Made by a program: the position numbers and the translations under genes. From Cryomorphaceae bacterium (GTDB taxonomy: Bacteria; Bacteroidota; Bacteroidia; Flavobacteriales_D; Sanyastnellaceae), in the NCBI GenBank assembly GCA_016124575.1, contig WGNM01000001.1:124001-188000 (forward strand): a DNA stretch of 64,000 bases, written 5' to 3'. Shown piece by piece: positions 18,194-26,271 of this stretch. The notes beneath the pieces are model-generated. The model searched no databases. It was given only the letters and a program-made list of their open reading frames with translations, and was not told where the DNA came from. Position 1 is the stretch's first letter. Each line of letters starts with the position of its first letter.

Positions 18194-18796
18194 ATGAACT
18201 TGCAAGAAAAACTGGGTAACATCGACATATATCTACTCGATCAGTTGCTAAAAGGAACGTATAACAATTGTAATTCGGTGCTGGATGTCGGTTGCGGAAG
18301 CGGTCGTAACCTCACCTACCTTGCTAAGGTTGGCAAAACGATTTCAGGCATCGATCGAAATGAAGAAACTGCCAAGCTTGCTTTGAAGAACATTTCTTCA
18401 ATTCCCGACGCAAAAGTAGGCGTCTTCGCACAAGCTGAAGCCGATGATTTGCCATTCGAAAAGGAAACTTTTGACTTGGTTATCGCCAACGCAATGCTTC
18501 ATTTTGCGAAAGATGAAGCACATTTCAACGCTATTCTCGATGAGTGTTTTCGCGTTCTTAAAACGGGCGGGTATTTCTTTTGCCGCACTGCCAGCGACAT
18601 CGGAATTGAAAGCCTCGTTAAAAACCAGCATGAACGCACATTCATCCTGCCGGATGGCAGTACCCGCTTCTTGGTAAATCTCAAAATATTGATTGATGCC
18701 GAACTGCGACTAAAGGCCATTCCCCACGAACCCATTAAAACCACGAACGTGCAAAACCTGCGGTGCATGACGACTTGGTGTCTGCTGAAAACCTAA
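18194..18796 (+). CDS. Class I SAM-dependent methyltransferase
   Basis: A 200-residue cytosolic methyltransferase. Motif I is 'VLDVGCGSGRNLTYLA' (SAM binding), motif II 'ISGIDRN', then 'AEADDLPFEKETFDLVIANAMLHF' and 'ILDECFRVLKTGGYFFCRT', as in the UbiE/Methyltransf_11 group. The substrate cannot be told. A short-chain dehydrogenase gene follows 38 bp after its stop, so the two may be co-transcribed. Confidence 0.9.
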   Translation: MNLQEKLGNIDIYLLDQLLKGTYNNCNSVLDVGCGSGRNLTYLAKVGKTISGIDRNEETAKLALKNISSIPDAKVGVFAQAEADDLPFEKETFDLVIANAMLHFAKDEAHFNAILDECFRVLKTGGYFFCRTASDIGIESLVKNQHERTFILPDGSTRFLVNLKILIDAELRLKAIPHEPIKTTNVQNLRCMTTWCLLKT

Positions 18797-18834
18797 AAAA
18801 TGAACAAAAGTCTGATTTTGCTGTTCTCTTTCAC

Positions 18835-19527
18835 ATGGCGAACATACTCATCATCGGAGGCTCTTCAGGCATTGGTTTAGAACTGGCAACGCAGCTATCT
18901 AGCAACGGGAACCACGTTTTTACATCGTTCAATAAGAATGATCAACCTAGCAAAAATAACCTGACCTATTTTCGACACGACGCGCTAGAAGAACCGAATA
19001 TGGATCTCTTGCCAGAGGTCATCGATGGTTTGGTGTACTGCCCGGGAACGATTAGCCTTCGTCCGTTCGCTCGAATAGATTCCGTTGCTTTTCTTAACGA
19101 CTTTAACCTTCAAGTGGGTGGCGCCATTCGTTGGATTCAAGCGGCATTGCCTCGTTTGAAAAAGTCTGAACAAGCATCCATCCTGCTTTTTTCAACGGTA
19201 GCCGTTTCAACAGGATTGAATTTTCACTCGTTGGTGGCTTCGTCGAAGGGTGCCATTGAAGGACTTACACGATCTCTCGCTGCTGAACTAGCTCCGAAAA
19301 TACGTGTGAACTGCCTTGCCCCTTCCCTAACCGACACTCCGCTAGCTGAAGGGTTGTTGAACTCACCTGAAAAACGTGATGCCAATGCTCAACGACACCC
19401 CCTGAAGCGCATTGGAACACCTGCCGACCTCGCCAATGCCGCAAAGTTTCTGCTTTCAGACCAAGCTGGTTGGATAACTGGACAAGTCTTACACGTCGAT
19501 GGCGGTCTCTCGAATTTGAAAATCTAA
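18835..19527 (+). CDS. SDR-family oxidoreductase with an atypical active site
   Basis: 230 residues from the ATG at 18835; an in-frame upstream ATG at 18763 would overlap the methyltransferase gene and add 24 residues before the Rossmann strand. NAD(P)-binding 'ILIIGGSSGIGLELA' and 'VYCPGTISL' (in place of NNAG) are present. The active-site Ser is in 'LLFSTVAVSTG', but the usual YxxxK Tyr is replaced: the helix reads 'LNFHSLVASSKGAIEGLTRSLAAEL', keeping only the Lys. The C-terminus is typical (GWITGQVLHVDGG). A subgroup of SDRs has this His/Phe variant. Substrate unknown. Confidence 0.9.
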   Translation: MANILIIGGSSGIGLELATQLSSNGNHVFTSFNKNDQPSKNNLTYFRHDALEEPNMDLLPEVIDGLVYCPGTISLRPFARIDSVAFLNDFNLQVGGAIRWIQAALPRLKKSEQASILLFSTVAVSTGLNFHSLVASSKGAIEGLTRSLAAELAPKIRVNCLAPSLTDTPLAEGLLNSPEKRDANAQRHPLKRIGTPADLANAAKFLLSDQAGWITGQVLHVDGGLSNLKI

Positions 19528-19537
19528 TACCAATTAT

Positions 19538-19717
19538 ATGTTCTCTTTCCTGAAGAAAAAATCACCTCTCGAAAAACTCAACGAGCAATACGCTGCGCTC
19601 ATGAAGGAGGCCTTCAACCTTTCGAAGGTGAATCGCCAAAAAAGCGATGAGAAAATAGCCGAGGCTGAAGCCATTATGAAAGAAATCGAAAAACTTTCCT
19701 CAAAAGGCAATCATTAA
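19538..19717 (+). CDS. Lacal_2735-like small charged protein
   Basis: 59 residues: MFSFLKKKSPLEKLNEQYAA, then LMKEAFNLSKVNRQKSDEKI and AEAEAIMKEIEKLSSKGNH. It matches the short Flavobacteriia family (Lacal_2735) with 'MF-FLKKKS---KL---Y--LMKEA--LS--NR--SD----EAE-I-KEIE'. It is almost entirely charged alpha-helix, probably a short coiled coil, cytosolic, of unknown function. It lies 10 bp after the SDR gene and is likely in the same transcript. Confidence 0.8.
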   Translation: MFSFLKKKSPLEKLNEQYAALMKEAFNLSKVNRQKSDEKIAEAEAIMKEIEKLSSKGNH

Positions 19718-19729
19718 GGTTGTCTGAAG

Positions 19730-19737
19730 TATATTTC
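19730..19737 (+). promoter_or_regulatory. -7-like element (TATATTTC) for the peptidase gene
   Basis: TATATTTC, 13 bases before the ATG at 19751; a one-base variant of TAnnTTTG. Confidence 0.35.
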
Positions 19738-19750
19738 GAGAAATCGATGT

Positions 19751-21031
19751 ATGAAACTTTGTGCACTATTACTCTTTGTGGCGGCTCCTTTGTTCCTTAA
19801 AGGACAATCGTACACTTCCTATTTCACTGGTAATCAATCAAATATCACAACTATTCCGTCGGGAGGTACTTGCCTCATGGGCGGCGCTTCCGAAAGCGAT
19901 GAAGCGATGATTTGGTTTCTTGAACAAGCAAACGGTGGAGATGTTTTGGTGTTGCGCGCCAGCGGCGCGGATGGTTACAACGACTACTTCTATTCAGAGC
20001 TTGGCGTAAATGTAAACTCAGTAGAAACGATCGTTTTCTCGAGTGCTGCTGCGAGTTTTGACACGTTTGTTCACGACAAAATAGCCGGTGCAGAAGCCAT
20101 CTGGTTTGCCGGTGGCGACCAATGGAACTACGTAAATTACTGGAGAAACTCCCCCGTTCAAGACCTCATCAACAGCGCCATTTCAGATCGGAATATTGTG
20201 ATCGGTGGGACGAGTGCAGGCATGGCCATCTTGGGAGAATATTATTTTTCGGCTCAAAACGGTACCATATCTTCTACCGCGGCTTTGAACAACCCTTACA
20301 ATGCCAACGTAACCGTAGATAATACGCCGTTTCTCAACATCCCATTTATGGAGAATGTGGTGACAGATACGCACTATGACAGCCCCGACAGACGAGGCAG
20401 GCACGTGGCTTTTATGGCGCGTATCGCGACCGATTATGGTGCCAACCCAAAGGGTATCGCAAGTGAAGAATATACCGCTGTTTGTGTCGATACCAATGGC
20501 ATAGGTCGTGTTTTTGGCGGATATCCGCAATACGAAGATTACGCCTACTTCATCCAAACCAATTGCGAACTTCAAGATTCTTCGCCTGAAACATGCGAAG
20601 CAGGCTCAAACCTGGTTTGGTCGCATAACAATGCTGCACTCAATGTCTTAAAAGTGCCCGGCACAACAACAGGAGAATACTACTTGGATCTAAACAATTG
20701 GGAAACTTCGAACGTTGATGCCTGGCAAAAATGGTATGTCATCAATGCCAATTTAGGCACTGTAAATAGCCTCGCTCCCAATTGCAGCGTGAACATTGTT
20801 GAAACAAAGAGCAATTTGTGGTATGGACCAAACCCAACCGCAGACAACGTTTCAATTACGAGCGATGAAAGTGTGTTGCGTATTGAGTGCTATAACCTTT
20901 TCGGACAACTTGTAATCGCCGAAAAAGGAAAGAAAGAAATTTCAATGCAACATCTTGAAAGTGGGAATTACATTTTACGTGTCATCACTCAAACAGGTGA
21001 AAAACGCATTCCCGTGGTGAAAATCAATTAA
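19751..21031 (+). CDS. Secreted cyanophycinase-like S51 peptidase with T9SS type A sorting domain
   Basis: 426 residues. Signal peptide (1-19), then a cyanophycinase/peptidase S51 domain: 'IPSGGTCLMGGASESDEAM', 'IWFAGGDQWNYVNYW' and the nucleophile elbow 'IVIGGTSAGMAILGEYYFSA' with Ser155. A linker follows, and a type A sorting domain occupies about 350-426 (WYGPNPTADNVSI...ECYNLFGQLV...LESGNYILRVITQTGEKRIPVVKI). Cyanophycinases cleave multi-Arg-poly-Asp; whether this secreted form uses that polymer or other beta-aspartyl peptides cannot be told. The T9SS tail predicts transport across the outer membrane and surface attachment or release. The stop overlaps the convergent lipoprotein gene by 4 bp. 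Confidence 0.92.
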   Translation: MKLCALLLFVAAPLFLKGQSYTSYFTGNQSNITTIPSGGTCLMGGASESDEAMIWFLEQANGGDVLVLRASGADGYNDYFYSELGVNVNSVETIVFSSAAASFDTFVHDKIAGAEAIWFAGGDQWNYVNYWRNSPVQDLINSAISDRNIVIGGTSAGMAILGEYYFSAQNGTISSTAALNNPYNANVTVDNTPFLNIPFMENVVTDTHYDSPDRRGRHVAFMARIATDYGANPKGIASEEYTAVCVDTNGIGRVFGGYPQYEDYAYFIQTNCELQDSSPETCEAGSNLVWSHNNAALNVLKVPGTTTGEYYLDLNNWETSNVDAWQKWYVINANLGTVNSLAPNCSVNIVETKSNLWYGPNPTADNVSITSDESVLRIECYNLFGQLVIAEKGKKEISMQHLESGNYILRVITQTGEKRIPVVKIN

Positions 21032-21423
21032 TCGAAATCGGCATCGGTTACATATAAAACAAACTCATGCTCCCAGTTTGAAGGTGCTTTTTTGAGTTGA
21101 TTAGAATAAACAACCCAGCTATCAACATCGTAAAGGTTCGTTTTCAACGTATCGTTATCGCTGTTCACGATTACAAAACCCAAAACATCAATCAATGGTT
21201 CACCAGCATAATCGCTGCCCCCAAATTGACTTGAGGCAAATACCGTTTCACGTCTCCCTGAAGGGATCTGAAATGTCGTCCACACAGAATCATACGACAT
21301 AACATAAGCTGTAATCTCAGAAGTAGTTACATTTTTTACAATTCTAACTCTGTCGGTATTGCCTTCACACGCGCTCAGTACAAGTGCCATTCCTAGTAGA
21401 CCCAACATGTATTTTACTCGCAT
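21028..21423 (-). CDS. Hypothetical lipoprotein
   Basis: 131 residues from the ATG at 21423, which starts a lipoprotein signal (MRVKYMLGLLGMALVLSACE). The frame continues upstream to 21501, but that adds 26 residues ahead of the signal. The mature part has no domain I recognise; 'TSEITAYVMSYDSVWTTFQIPSG' and 'LLDVLGFVIVNSDNDTL'-type strands suggest a small beta-rich fold. TATCTTTG, an exact -7 element, lies 22 bases upstream. Confidence 0.75.
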   Translation of the reverse strand: MRVKYMLGLLGMALVLSACEGNTDRVRIVKNVTTSEITAYVMSYDSVWTTFQIPSGRRETVFASSQFGGSDYAGEPLIDVLGFVIVNSDNDTLKTNLYDVDSWVVYSNQLKKAPSNWEHEFVLYVTDADFD

Positions 21424-21445
21424 AATAAATTGAATTGCTCTTAAA

Positions 21446-21453
21446 CAAAGATA
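21446..21453 (-). promoter_or_regulatory. -7 promoter element (TATCTTTG) for the hypothetical lipoprotein
   Basis: Exact TAnnTTTG on the minus strand, 22 bases before the ATG at 21423. Confidence 0.5.
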
Positions 21454-21805
21454 GACAAGCATTCTTGCTTTTGGTTTCATCTCTGAAAACTGATTACTCA
21501 AATCGTATAGGATTCTCGATCGGGCAATGTTATGTTTTACAATCGTGTATTACCTTAACAATCAATCAACCTCGGGCTATCATTAATTTTTTTTAACTCG
21601 CCCATTCTAGCGATAGAATTTTTCCTCGAAGCACCCATTTGCAGCGACTTACAAACTGTTACCATCGGTTGAAACATCTGCACACAGCGGTAATGATTGT
21701 TCGCATAGTAATAGCATTCAGTTAATTGAAACTTAGGGTAAGAAACGGAATTTGCACTGGTTTATTCAACCATTCAAGTCTCCATTTCTAACCAAAATCA
21801 AAAAA
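21454..21805. other. Intergenic region without a recognisable gene
   Basis: About 350 bases between divergent genes. It holds an AT-rich tract (around 21580-21600) and must contain the promoter of the 1154-residue repeat protein, but I found no exact TAnnTTTG on the plus strand and no ORF or hairpin worth calling. Confidence 0.4.
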
Positions 21806-24800
21806 ATGAGATTAATTCACTTAACACTCTGCTTAGGCTTGCTGCTGGGCGGAATCAATGCTTCAGCACAAGACATGCTGATAACCGCCATTTATGATGG
21901 CCCCCTCTCAGGAGGAACTCCGAAAGGAATTGAACTTTATGTTGTTAACGACATACCTGATCTTTCAATTTATGGGATTGGCTCTGCAACCAATGGTGGT
22001 GCTTCAAATGGTGTAGACTACACTTTACCTGCCGATGCTGCTACTGCTGGTTCCTATATTTACATTGTTAGTTCATCTGCTACCTTTCCTGCATTTTTCG
22101 GAACAACTGCCACATATGTGACTGGAACTGCTGCCATCAACGGAGATGACGTTATTGAACTATTCTTGAACGGAGTCGCTTTTGATGTCTACGGAGTTGT
22201 GGGCGTTGACGGCACCGGACAACCTTGGGACTACGAAGACAGCTGGGCTTACCGTGTTAGCGGAACCGCAGCATCTACGACCTGGAATCCTGCTTCATGG
22301 ACTGTAGCTGGATCAAATGTATACGATGGAACAACCACAAATGCTGCCGCAAATCCATCAATGCCAATTGGCACATACACTGCAGCCGCAGGTACTCCTG
22401 GCTGTACCGACGCCAATGCTTGTAACTACGATAGCAACGCGACTGTAAACGATGGTAGCTGCTTCTCAATTGGCGATGCTTGCGACGATAGCGACGCCAA
22501 TACAGTGAATGACGTGATACAATCGAACTGCTCATGCCTCGGTGAAACGTCAATTCCGGGCTGTACAGATGCCAATGCTTGTAACTACGACAACACAGCC
22601 ACTGTAGACAATGGATCTTGTGACTACTCTTGCATTGGCTGTACAAACGCATTGGCCTGTAACTACGATTCTAATGCCACAACAGACAGTGGCCTTTGTG
22701 CATTTATCGGAGATTCTTGCGACGATAACGACCCACTCACTGCAGGTGATGTTTACCAAGGTGACTGCTCATGTGCTGGAGTTGTTAATGTGCCTGGATG
22801 TACAAACAACACCGCATGTAACTACAACTCAAATGCAACAACCGACGATGGTTCTTGCGACTTCTCGTGTCTTGGTTGTACAAACAGTGCCGCTTGTAAT
22901 TACAACCTTGCAGCAACCATCGACAATGGAACATGTATTTTGATAGGCGATGCTTGCGACGACAGCAACGCTTTCACTGTTAATGATATCATTCAAGCCA
23001 ATTGTTCTTGTGCGGGTGAACTACAAACTCCAACCTCTTCGTTAATTATCACTGCTGTTTACGATGGACCGCTTTCAGGTGGTATTCCAAAAGGTGTTGA
23101 ACTGTACACGCTAGCTGCCATTGCTGACTTAAGCACTTTCGGAATTGGTTCTGCTAACAATGGTGGTGGAACAGACGGACAAGAATTTACATTCCCTGCG
23201 ATTTCACTCCCAGCTGGCACATTCTTCTTTGTTTCATCTGATGAACCAGGAGCTCCTGCTTTCTTCGAAAGTACAGCACTGAACATCAATGCTTCTTCGG
23301 TTATGGGTATAAACGGTGATGATGCGATTGAATTATATGAGTTCGGTCAAGTGATCGATACTTTTGGAGATATAAATGCTTCTGGTACTGGCACTGCGTG
23401 GGAATACCTCGACGGTTGGGCAGTTCGCAATTGTGCTACAGATGCTTCAGGAACGACCTTTGACGCAAACAACTGGACTTTCAGCGGTATCAATGTATTT
23501 GATGGCGTAACGACTGTGAATTCTGCAGCCTCTTTGCCTATGCCTATTGGGGCTTACCTTGAATCTTGTCCGTCTGTAATTTTTGGATGCACAAACTCTC
23601 TGGCTTGTAACTACAACATCGCTGCAACTGACGACGATGGTTCGTGCATACTCATCGGAGATGCCTGTGATGATGGCAACATTTTCACTGAGAATGATAT
23701 TACTGGTAGTGACTGCTCATGTGCTGGAACTGCAATCGTTTTGTGCAATCCAGTTGTATGGACAGCTGTAGATGTTACACTGTCGTCAGGATCAACTGGC
23801 GGTTCTTTCGTTGAAAATGCCGGTAGCTACAATGCCAATGGTTACTGCGGAGTCGGTTGTATTCAGCCTGTTGAAACATGGTTGGTGAGCAATGGATACG
23901 ATTTCTCTGCTGCTACCACTTCGTCGATGTTGATTACACTGTCTGAATCTTTCGGTGTTACTGACCTTGAATTACTCTACACCACTGAATTTGACGGAGT
24001 ACCTGCAAACTCAATTTGGTATCCTCTAGCCGTATTTACTGCTTCAGGTCAAACAAACTTCGATTTATCAGAAATTATCGGCGAACCAGGAATTTACTTC
24101 GGTTTCCGCTACGCAGATGATGGCGCTGATGGTTATAGTTCATGGACAATCTCTCAAGCCGCAATTGCTGGTGACTGTCCATCAAACATCACAATCTACG
24201 ACTGTCCTGCGCTGCTTGCTAACTTCGGCGCTCCTTGTAACGACAACGATCCTTTGACAATCAACGACATGATCCAAACGGATTGTACTTGTGCTGGTGA
24301 AACCTTTACTCAAACCAATGCCTTGGTAATTACAGCGATTTTCGACGGACCGCTTGGTGGAGGTCTTCCAAAAGGTATCGAAGTGTATGCAAAGCAAGAC
24401 ATTCCTGATTTGAGCATCTTCGGCGTTGGAAGTGCCTCTAATGGAGGTGGATCAGGCGGACTAGAATATTCATTCCCTGCTGATGCAGTTACGGCTGGAA
24501 CATTCTTCTTCGTAACTTCTGACGAAACAGGAGTACTTACTTTCTTCGAAAGCACCAATACCAACTACAATGCTGGCAATGTTATGTCTATAAACGGCGA
24601 TGATGCCATCGAGCTTTTTGAGAATGGTTTTGTAATCGATGTTGTTGGCGATGTAAATGTTGACGGGACTGGAACAGCATGGGATCACCTTGATGGTTTC
24701 GGTGTCCGCAACTGTGGCACAGGTCCTGACGGTGGCACTTTCGTTCAGGAAAACTGGACCTTCAGTGGCATCAACGCCCTTGATGATGCGCTGCCTCTCA

Positions 24801-25270
24801 ACGTGAACGGAACAACACCAATGCCTGTGGCTGCTTACCAAATCACTTGTGAGCTTGGTTGTACCGACATAAATGCCTGTAACTACAGCGCTACTGCAAC
24901 TGCTGATGACAATTCTTGTATTCTTCCTGTAGCAAATTGCTCGGTTTGTAATGCTACCAACGATGGACTCGACATTGTAGATAGCGATAGTGATGGCATT
25001 TGTGATGCTGATGAAGTAGCAGGCTGTACTTCTTTAACTGCTTGTAACTACGATTCTTCTGCAACAGATGACAATGGTTCTTGCCTTGAGCCGGTTGCGA
25101 ATTGTTCAGAGTGTAGCGGACAAACGTTGATTATCATTGACACCGATGGTGATGGCATTTGTGATGCTGAAGATGGACCTGTATGTGATGAAGATATAAA
25201 TCACGATGGCGTTGTAGACGTAAACGACTTCCTACGCTTGATTGCTGTATTCGGATCTGTTTGCGAATAA
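21806..25270 (+). CDS. Secreted lamin-tail-like / GCT-motif repeat protein with EF-hand-type C-terminal tail
   Basis: 1154 residues from the ATG at 21806, which begins a signal peptide (MRLIHLTLCLGLLLGGINASA); a longer frame from 21752 only adds residues before it. Three copies of a ~170-residue lamin-tail-like beta domain are visible (each with 'LITAIYDGPLSGG-PKGIELY', 'GDD-IELF--G---D--G' and 'W-Y-D-WA-R'). Between and after them are eight Cys motifs of GCT-x-ACNY-x-AT-x-DGSC form and five 'IGDACDD...C-CAGE' motifs. The protein ends in a dockerin-like calcium loop (DINHDGVVDVND) and 'FGSVCE', not a standard T9SS domain. Probably an extracellular structural or adhesive protein. Confidence 0.88.
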   Translation: MRLIHLTLCLGLLLGGINASAQDMLITAIYDGPLSGGTPKGIELYVVNDIPDLSIYGIGSATNGGASNGVDYTLPADAATAGSYIYIVSSSATFPAFFGTTATYVTGTAAINGDDVIELFLNGVAFDVYGVVGVDGTGQPWDYEDSWAYRVSGTAASTTWNPASWTVAGSNVYDGTTTNAAANPSMPIGTYTAAAGTPGCTDANACNYDSNATVNDGSCFSIGDACDDSDANTVNDVIQSNCSCLGETSIPGCTDANACNYDNTATVDNGSCDYSCIGCTNALACNYDSNATTDSGLCAFIGDSCDDNDPLTAGDVYQGDCSCAGVVNVPGCTNNTACNYNSNATTDDGSCDFSCLGCTNSAACNYNLAATIDNGTCILIGDACDDSNAFTVNDIIQANCSCAGELQTPTSSLIITAVYDGPLSGGIPKGVELYTLAAIADLSTFGIGSANNGGGTDGQEFTFPAISLPAGTFFFVSSDEPGAPAFFESTALNINASSVMGINGDDAIELYEFGQVIDTFGDINASGTGTAWEYLDGWAVRNCATDASGTTFDANNWTFSGINVFDGVTTVNSAASLPMPIGAYLESCPSVIFGCTNSLACNYNIAATDDDGSCILIGDACDDGNIFTENDITGSDCSCAGTAIVLCNPVVWTAVDVTLSSGSTGGSFVENAGSYNANGYCGVGCIQPVETWLVSNGYDFSAATTSSMLITLSESFGVTDLELLYTTEFDGVPANSIWYPLAVFTASGQTNFDLSEIIGEPGIYFGFRYADDGADGYSSWTISQAAIAGDCPSNITIYDCPALLANFGAPCNDNDPLTINDMIQTDCTCAGETFTQTNALVITAIFDGPLGGGLPKGIEVYAKQDIPDLSIFGVGSASNGGGSGGLEYSFPADAVTAGTFFFVTSDETGVLTFFESTNTNYNAGNVMSINGDDAIELFENGFVIDVVGDVNVDGTGTAWDHLDGFGVRNCGTGPDGGTFVQENWTFSGINALDDALPLNVNGTTPMPVAAYQITCELGCTDINACNYSATATADDNSCILPVANCSVCNATNDGLDIVDSDSDGICDADEVAGCTSLTACNYDSSATDDNGSCLEPVANCSECSGQTLIIIDTDGDGICDAEDGPVCDEDINHDGVVDVNDFLRLIAVFGSVCE
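22400..25083 (+). repeat. Eight dispersed Cys motifs (GCT...ACNY...DGSC)
   Basis: Eight units of 21 codons share the Cys, Asn-Tyr and Asp-Gly-Ser-Cys positions. Six share nearly identical codons over 'GCTTGTAACTAC'-type cores, so copying at DNA level is recent. They link the lamin-tail-like domains. Confidence 0.8.
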
Positions 25271-25288
25271 TACGATTCTTAAATAATG

Positions 25289-25325
25289 AAGTGGCTGCTG
25301 GATTTCTAGCAGCCACTTTTTTTTA
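25289..25325 (+). terminator. Rho-independent terminator of the repeat-protein gene
   Basis: AGTGGCTGCT (25290-25299) pairs with AGCAGCCACT (25308-25317), followed by nine or more T. Confidence 0.92.
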
Positions 25326-25383
25326 TCCTTGCCGTGCGCAAGAGGAAGATAAAACTTTGGAAACAGCAAACACAGCGATTTCA

Positions 25384-25391
25384 TATCTTCG
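25384..25391 (+). promoter_or_regulatory. -7-like element (TATCTTCG) 5 bp before the glycosyltransferase start
   Basis: TATCTTCG ends 5 bases before the ATG at 25397; TTTG at 25356-25359 lies upstream. It supports the ATG at 25397 as the start and a leaderless message. Confidence 0.42.
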
Positions 25392-25396
25392 CCAAC

Positions 25397-26269
25397 ATGT
25401 TGGTGCACGGATTCACGTTTATTAAAAATGCAATTCTTTACGACTACCCCGTTGTAGAAGCCATTCAATCGATACTGCCACTTTGCGACAAGGTAGTTGT
25501 AGCAGTCGGCCGGTCGGATGATGGTACGCGCGAATTGATTGAAAGCATCAGCCCAGATAAAATCATCATTGTCGACACCGTTTGGGATGAATCGCTGCGA
25601 GAAGGTGGACGTGTGCTGGCAGTTGAGACAGACAAAGCTTTTCAGGCCATTTCGGCCGATGTTGATTGGGCAATATACATTCAAGGCGATGAGGTGATTC
25701 ACGAACAATACTTGCCTGAAATCAAATCGAAAATGCAGCAACATTTGAATAACGATGCCGTTGATGGCCTTTTGTTCAAATACGCTCACTTCTATGGTTC
25801 GTACGACTACGTCGGATCTTCATCAAATTGGTACCGCAACGAAATACGTGTCGTTAAAAACAACAAGTCGATATTTTCTTTTCGCGACGCGCAAGGGTTT
25901 AGGAAGGGCGATAATCTCAAACTTCGTGTCAAAGAGATCGACGCATATGTGTATCACTATGGCTGGGTAAAAGACCCACGTGCGATGCAACGAAAGCAAG
26001 AAAACTTTCATAAGATGTGGCACGATGACCAATGGGTAGAAGAAAATGTCGTGAAGGCCGAAGCCTTCGATTATTCGGCAAACCTACGCAGCTTAGAAAA
26101 ATTTAAAGGAACCCACCCCGCGGTGATGCAAGAGCGTTTGAAACGCGTGAACTGGCAGTTTGATGTCGATATTTCTTTTAATCGCGACACCTTTAAAGAC
26201 AAGGTAAAGCGTTTGTCATACAAGTGGTTCGGACTGGATTTCAACTATAAAAACTACAAGAAGGTTTAA
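25397..26269 (+). CDS. Family 2-like glycosyltransferase
   Basis: 290 residues from the ATG at 25397 (MLVHGFTFIKNAILYDYPVV); a GTG at 25334 in the same frame would add 21 basic residues before the first strand. The GT-A fold is suggested by 'VEAIQSILPLCDKVVVAVGRSDDGTRELI', the opening of GT2 enzymes, and by 'WAIYIQGDEVIHEQY' at the metal/nucleotide site (QGDE). The remainder, with 'YRNEIRVVKN', 'VYHYGWVKDPRAM' and a basic C-terminus (KDKVKRLSYKWFG), resembles uncharacterised GT2 enzymes of Bacteroidota. Donor and acceptor are unknown; there are no sugar-pathway genes around it. It ends 2 bp before the convergent DUF4249 gene. Confidence 0.8.
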   Translation: MLVHGFTFIKNAILYDYPVVEAIQSILPLCDKVVVAVGRSDDGTRELIESISPDKIIIVDTVWDESLREGGRVLAVETDKAFQAISADVDWAIYIQGDEVIHEQYLPEIKSKMQQHLNNDAVDGLLFKYAHFYGSYDYVGSSSNWYRNEIRVVKNNKSIFSFRDAQGFRKGDNLKLRVKEIDAYVYHYGWVKDPRAMQRKQENFHKMWHDDQWVEENVVKAEAFDYSANLRSLEKFKGTHPAVMQERLKRVNWQFDVDISFNRDTFKDKVKRLSYKWFGLDFNYKNYKKV

Positions 26270-26271
26270 CC

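Noticed and set aside
18763-18834. N-terminal extension of the SDR protein overlapping the methyltransferase gene
   Set aside because: The extra 24 residues precede the Rossmann strand, resemble no family member and depend on an ATG inside the upstream gene.
22400-25083. Short DNA repeats that could be non-coding elements
   Set aside because: They are in frame and encode conserved Cys motifs in a single open gene.
25192-25270. True cellulosomal dockerin
   Set aside because: Only one calcium loop is present (dockerins have two), and there is no cohesin or cellulosome gene. It is treated as a dockerin-like tail.
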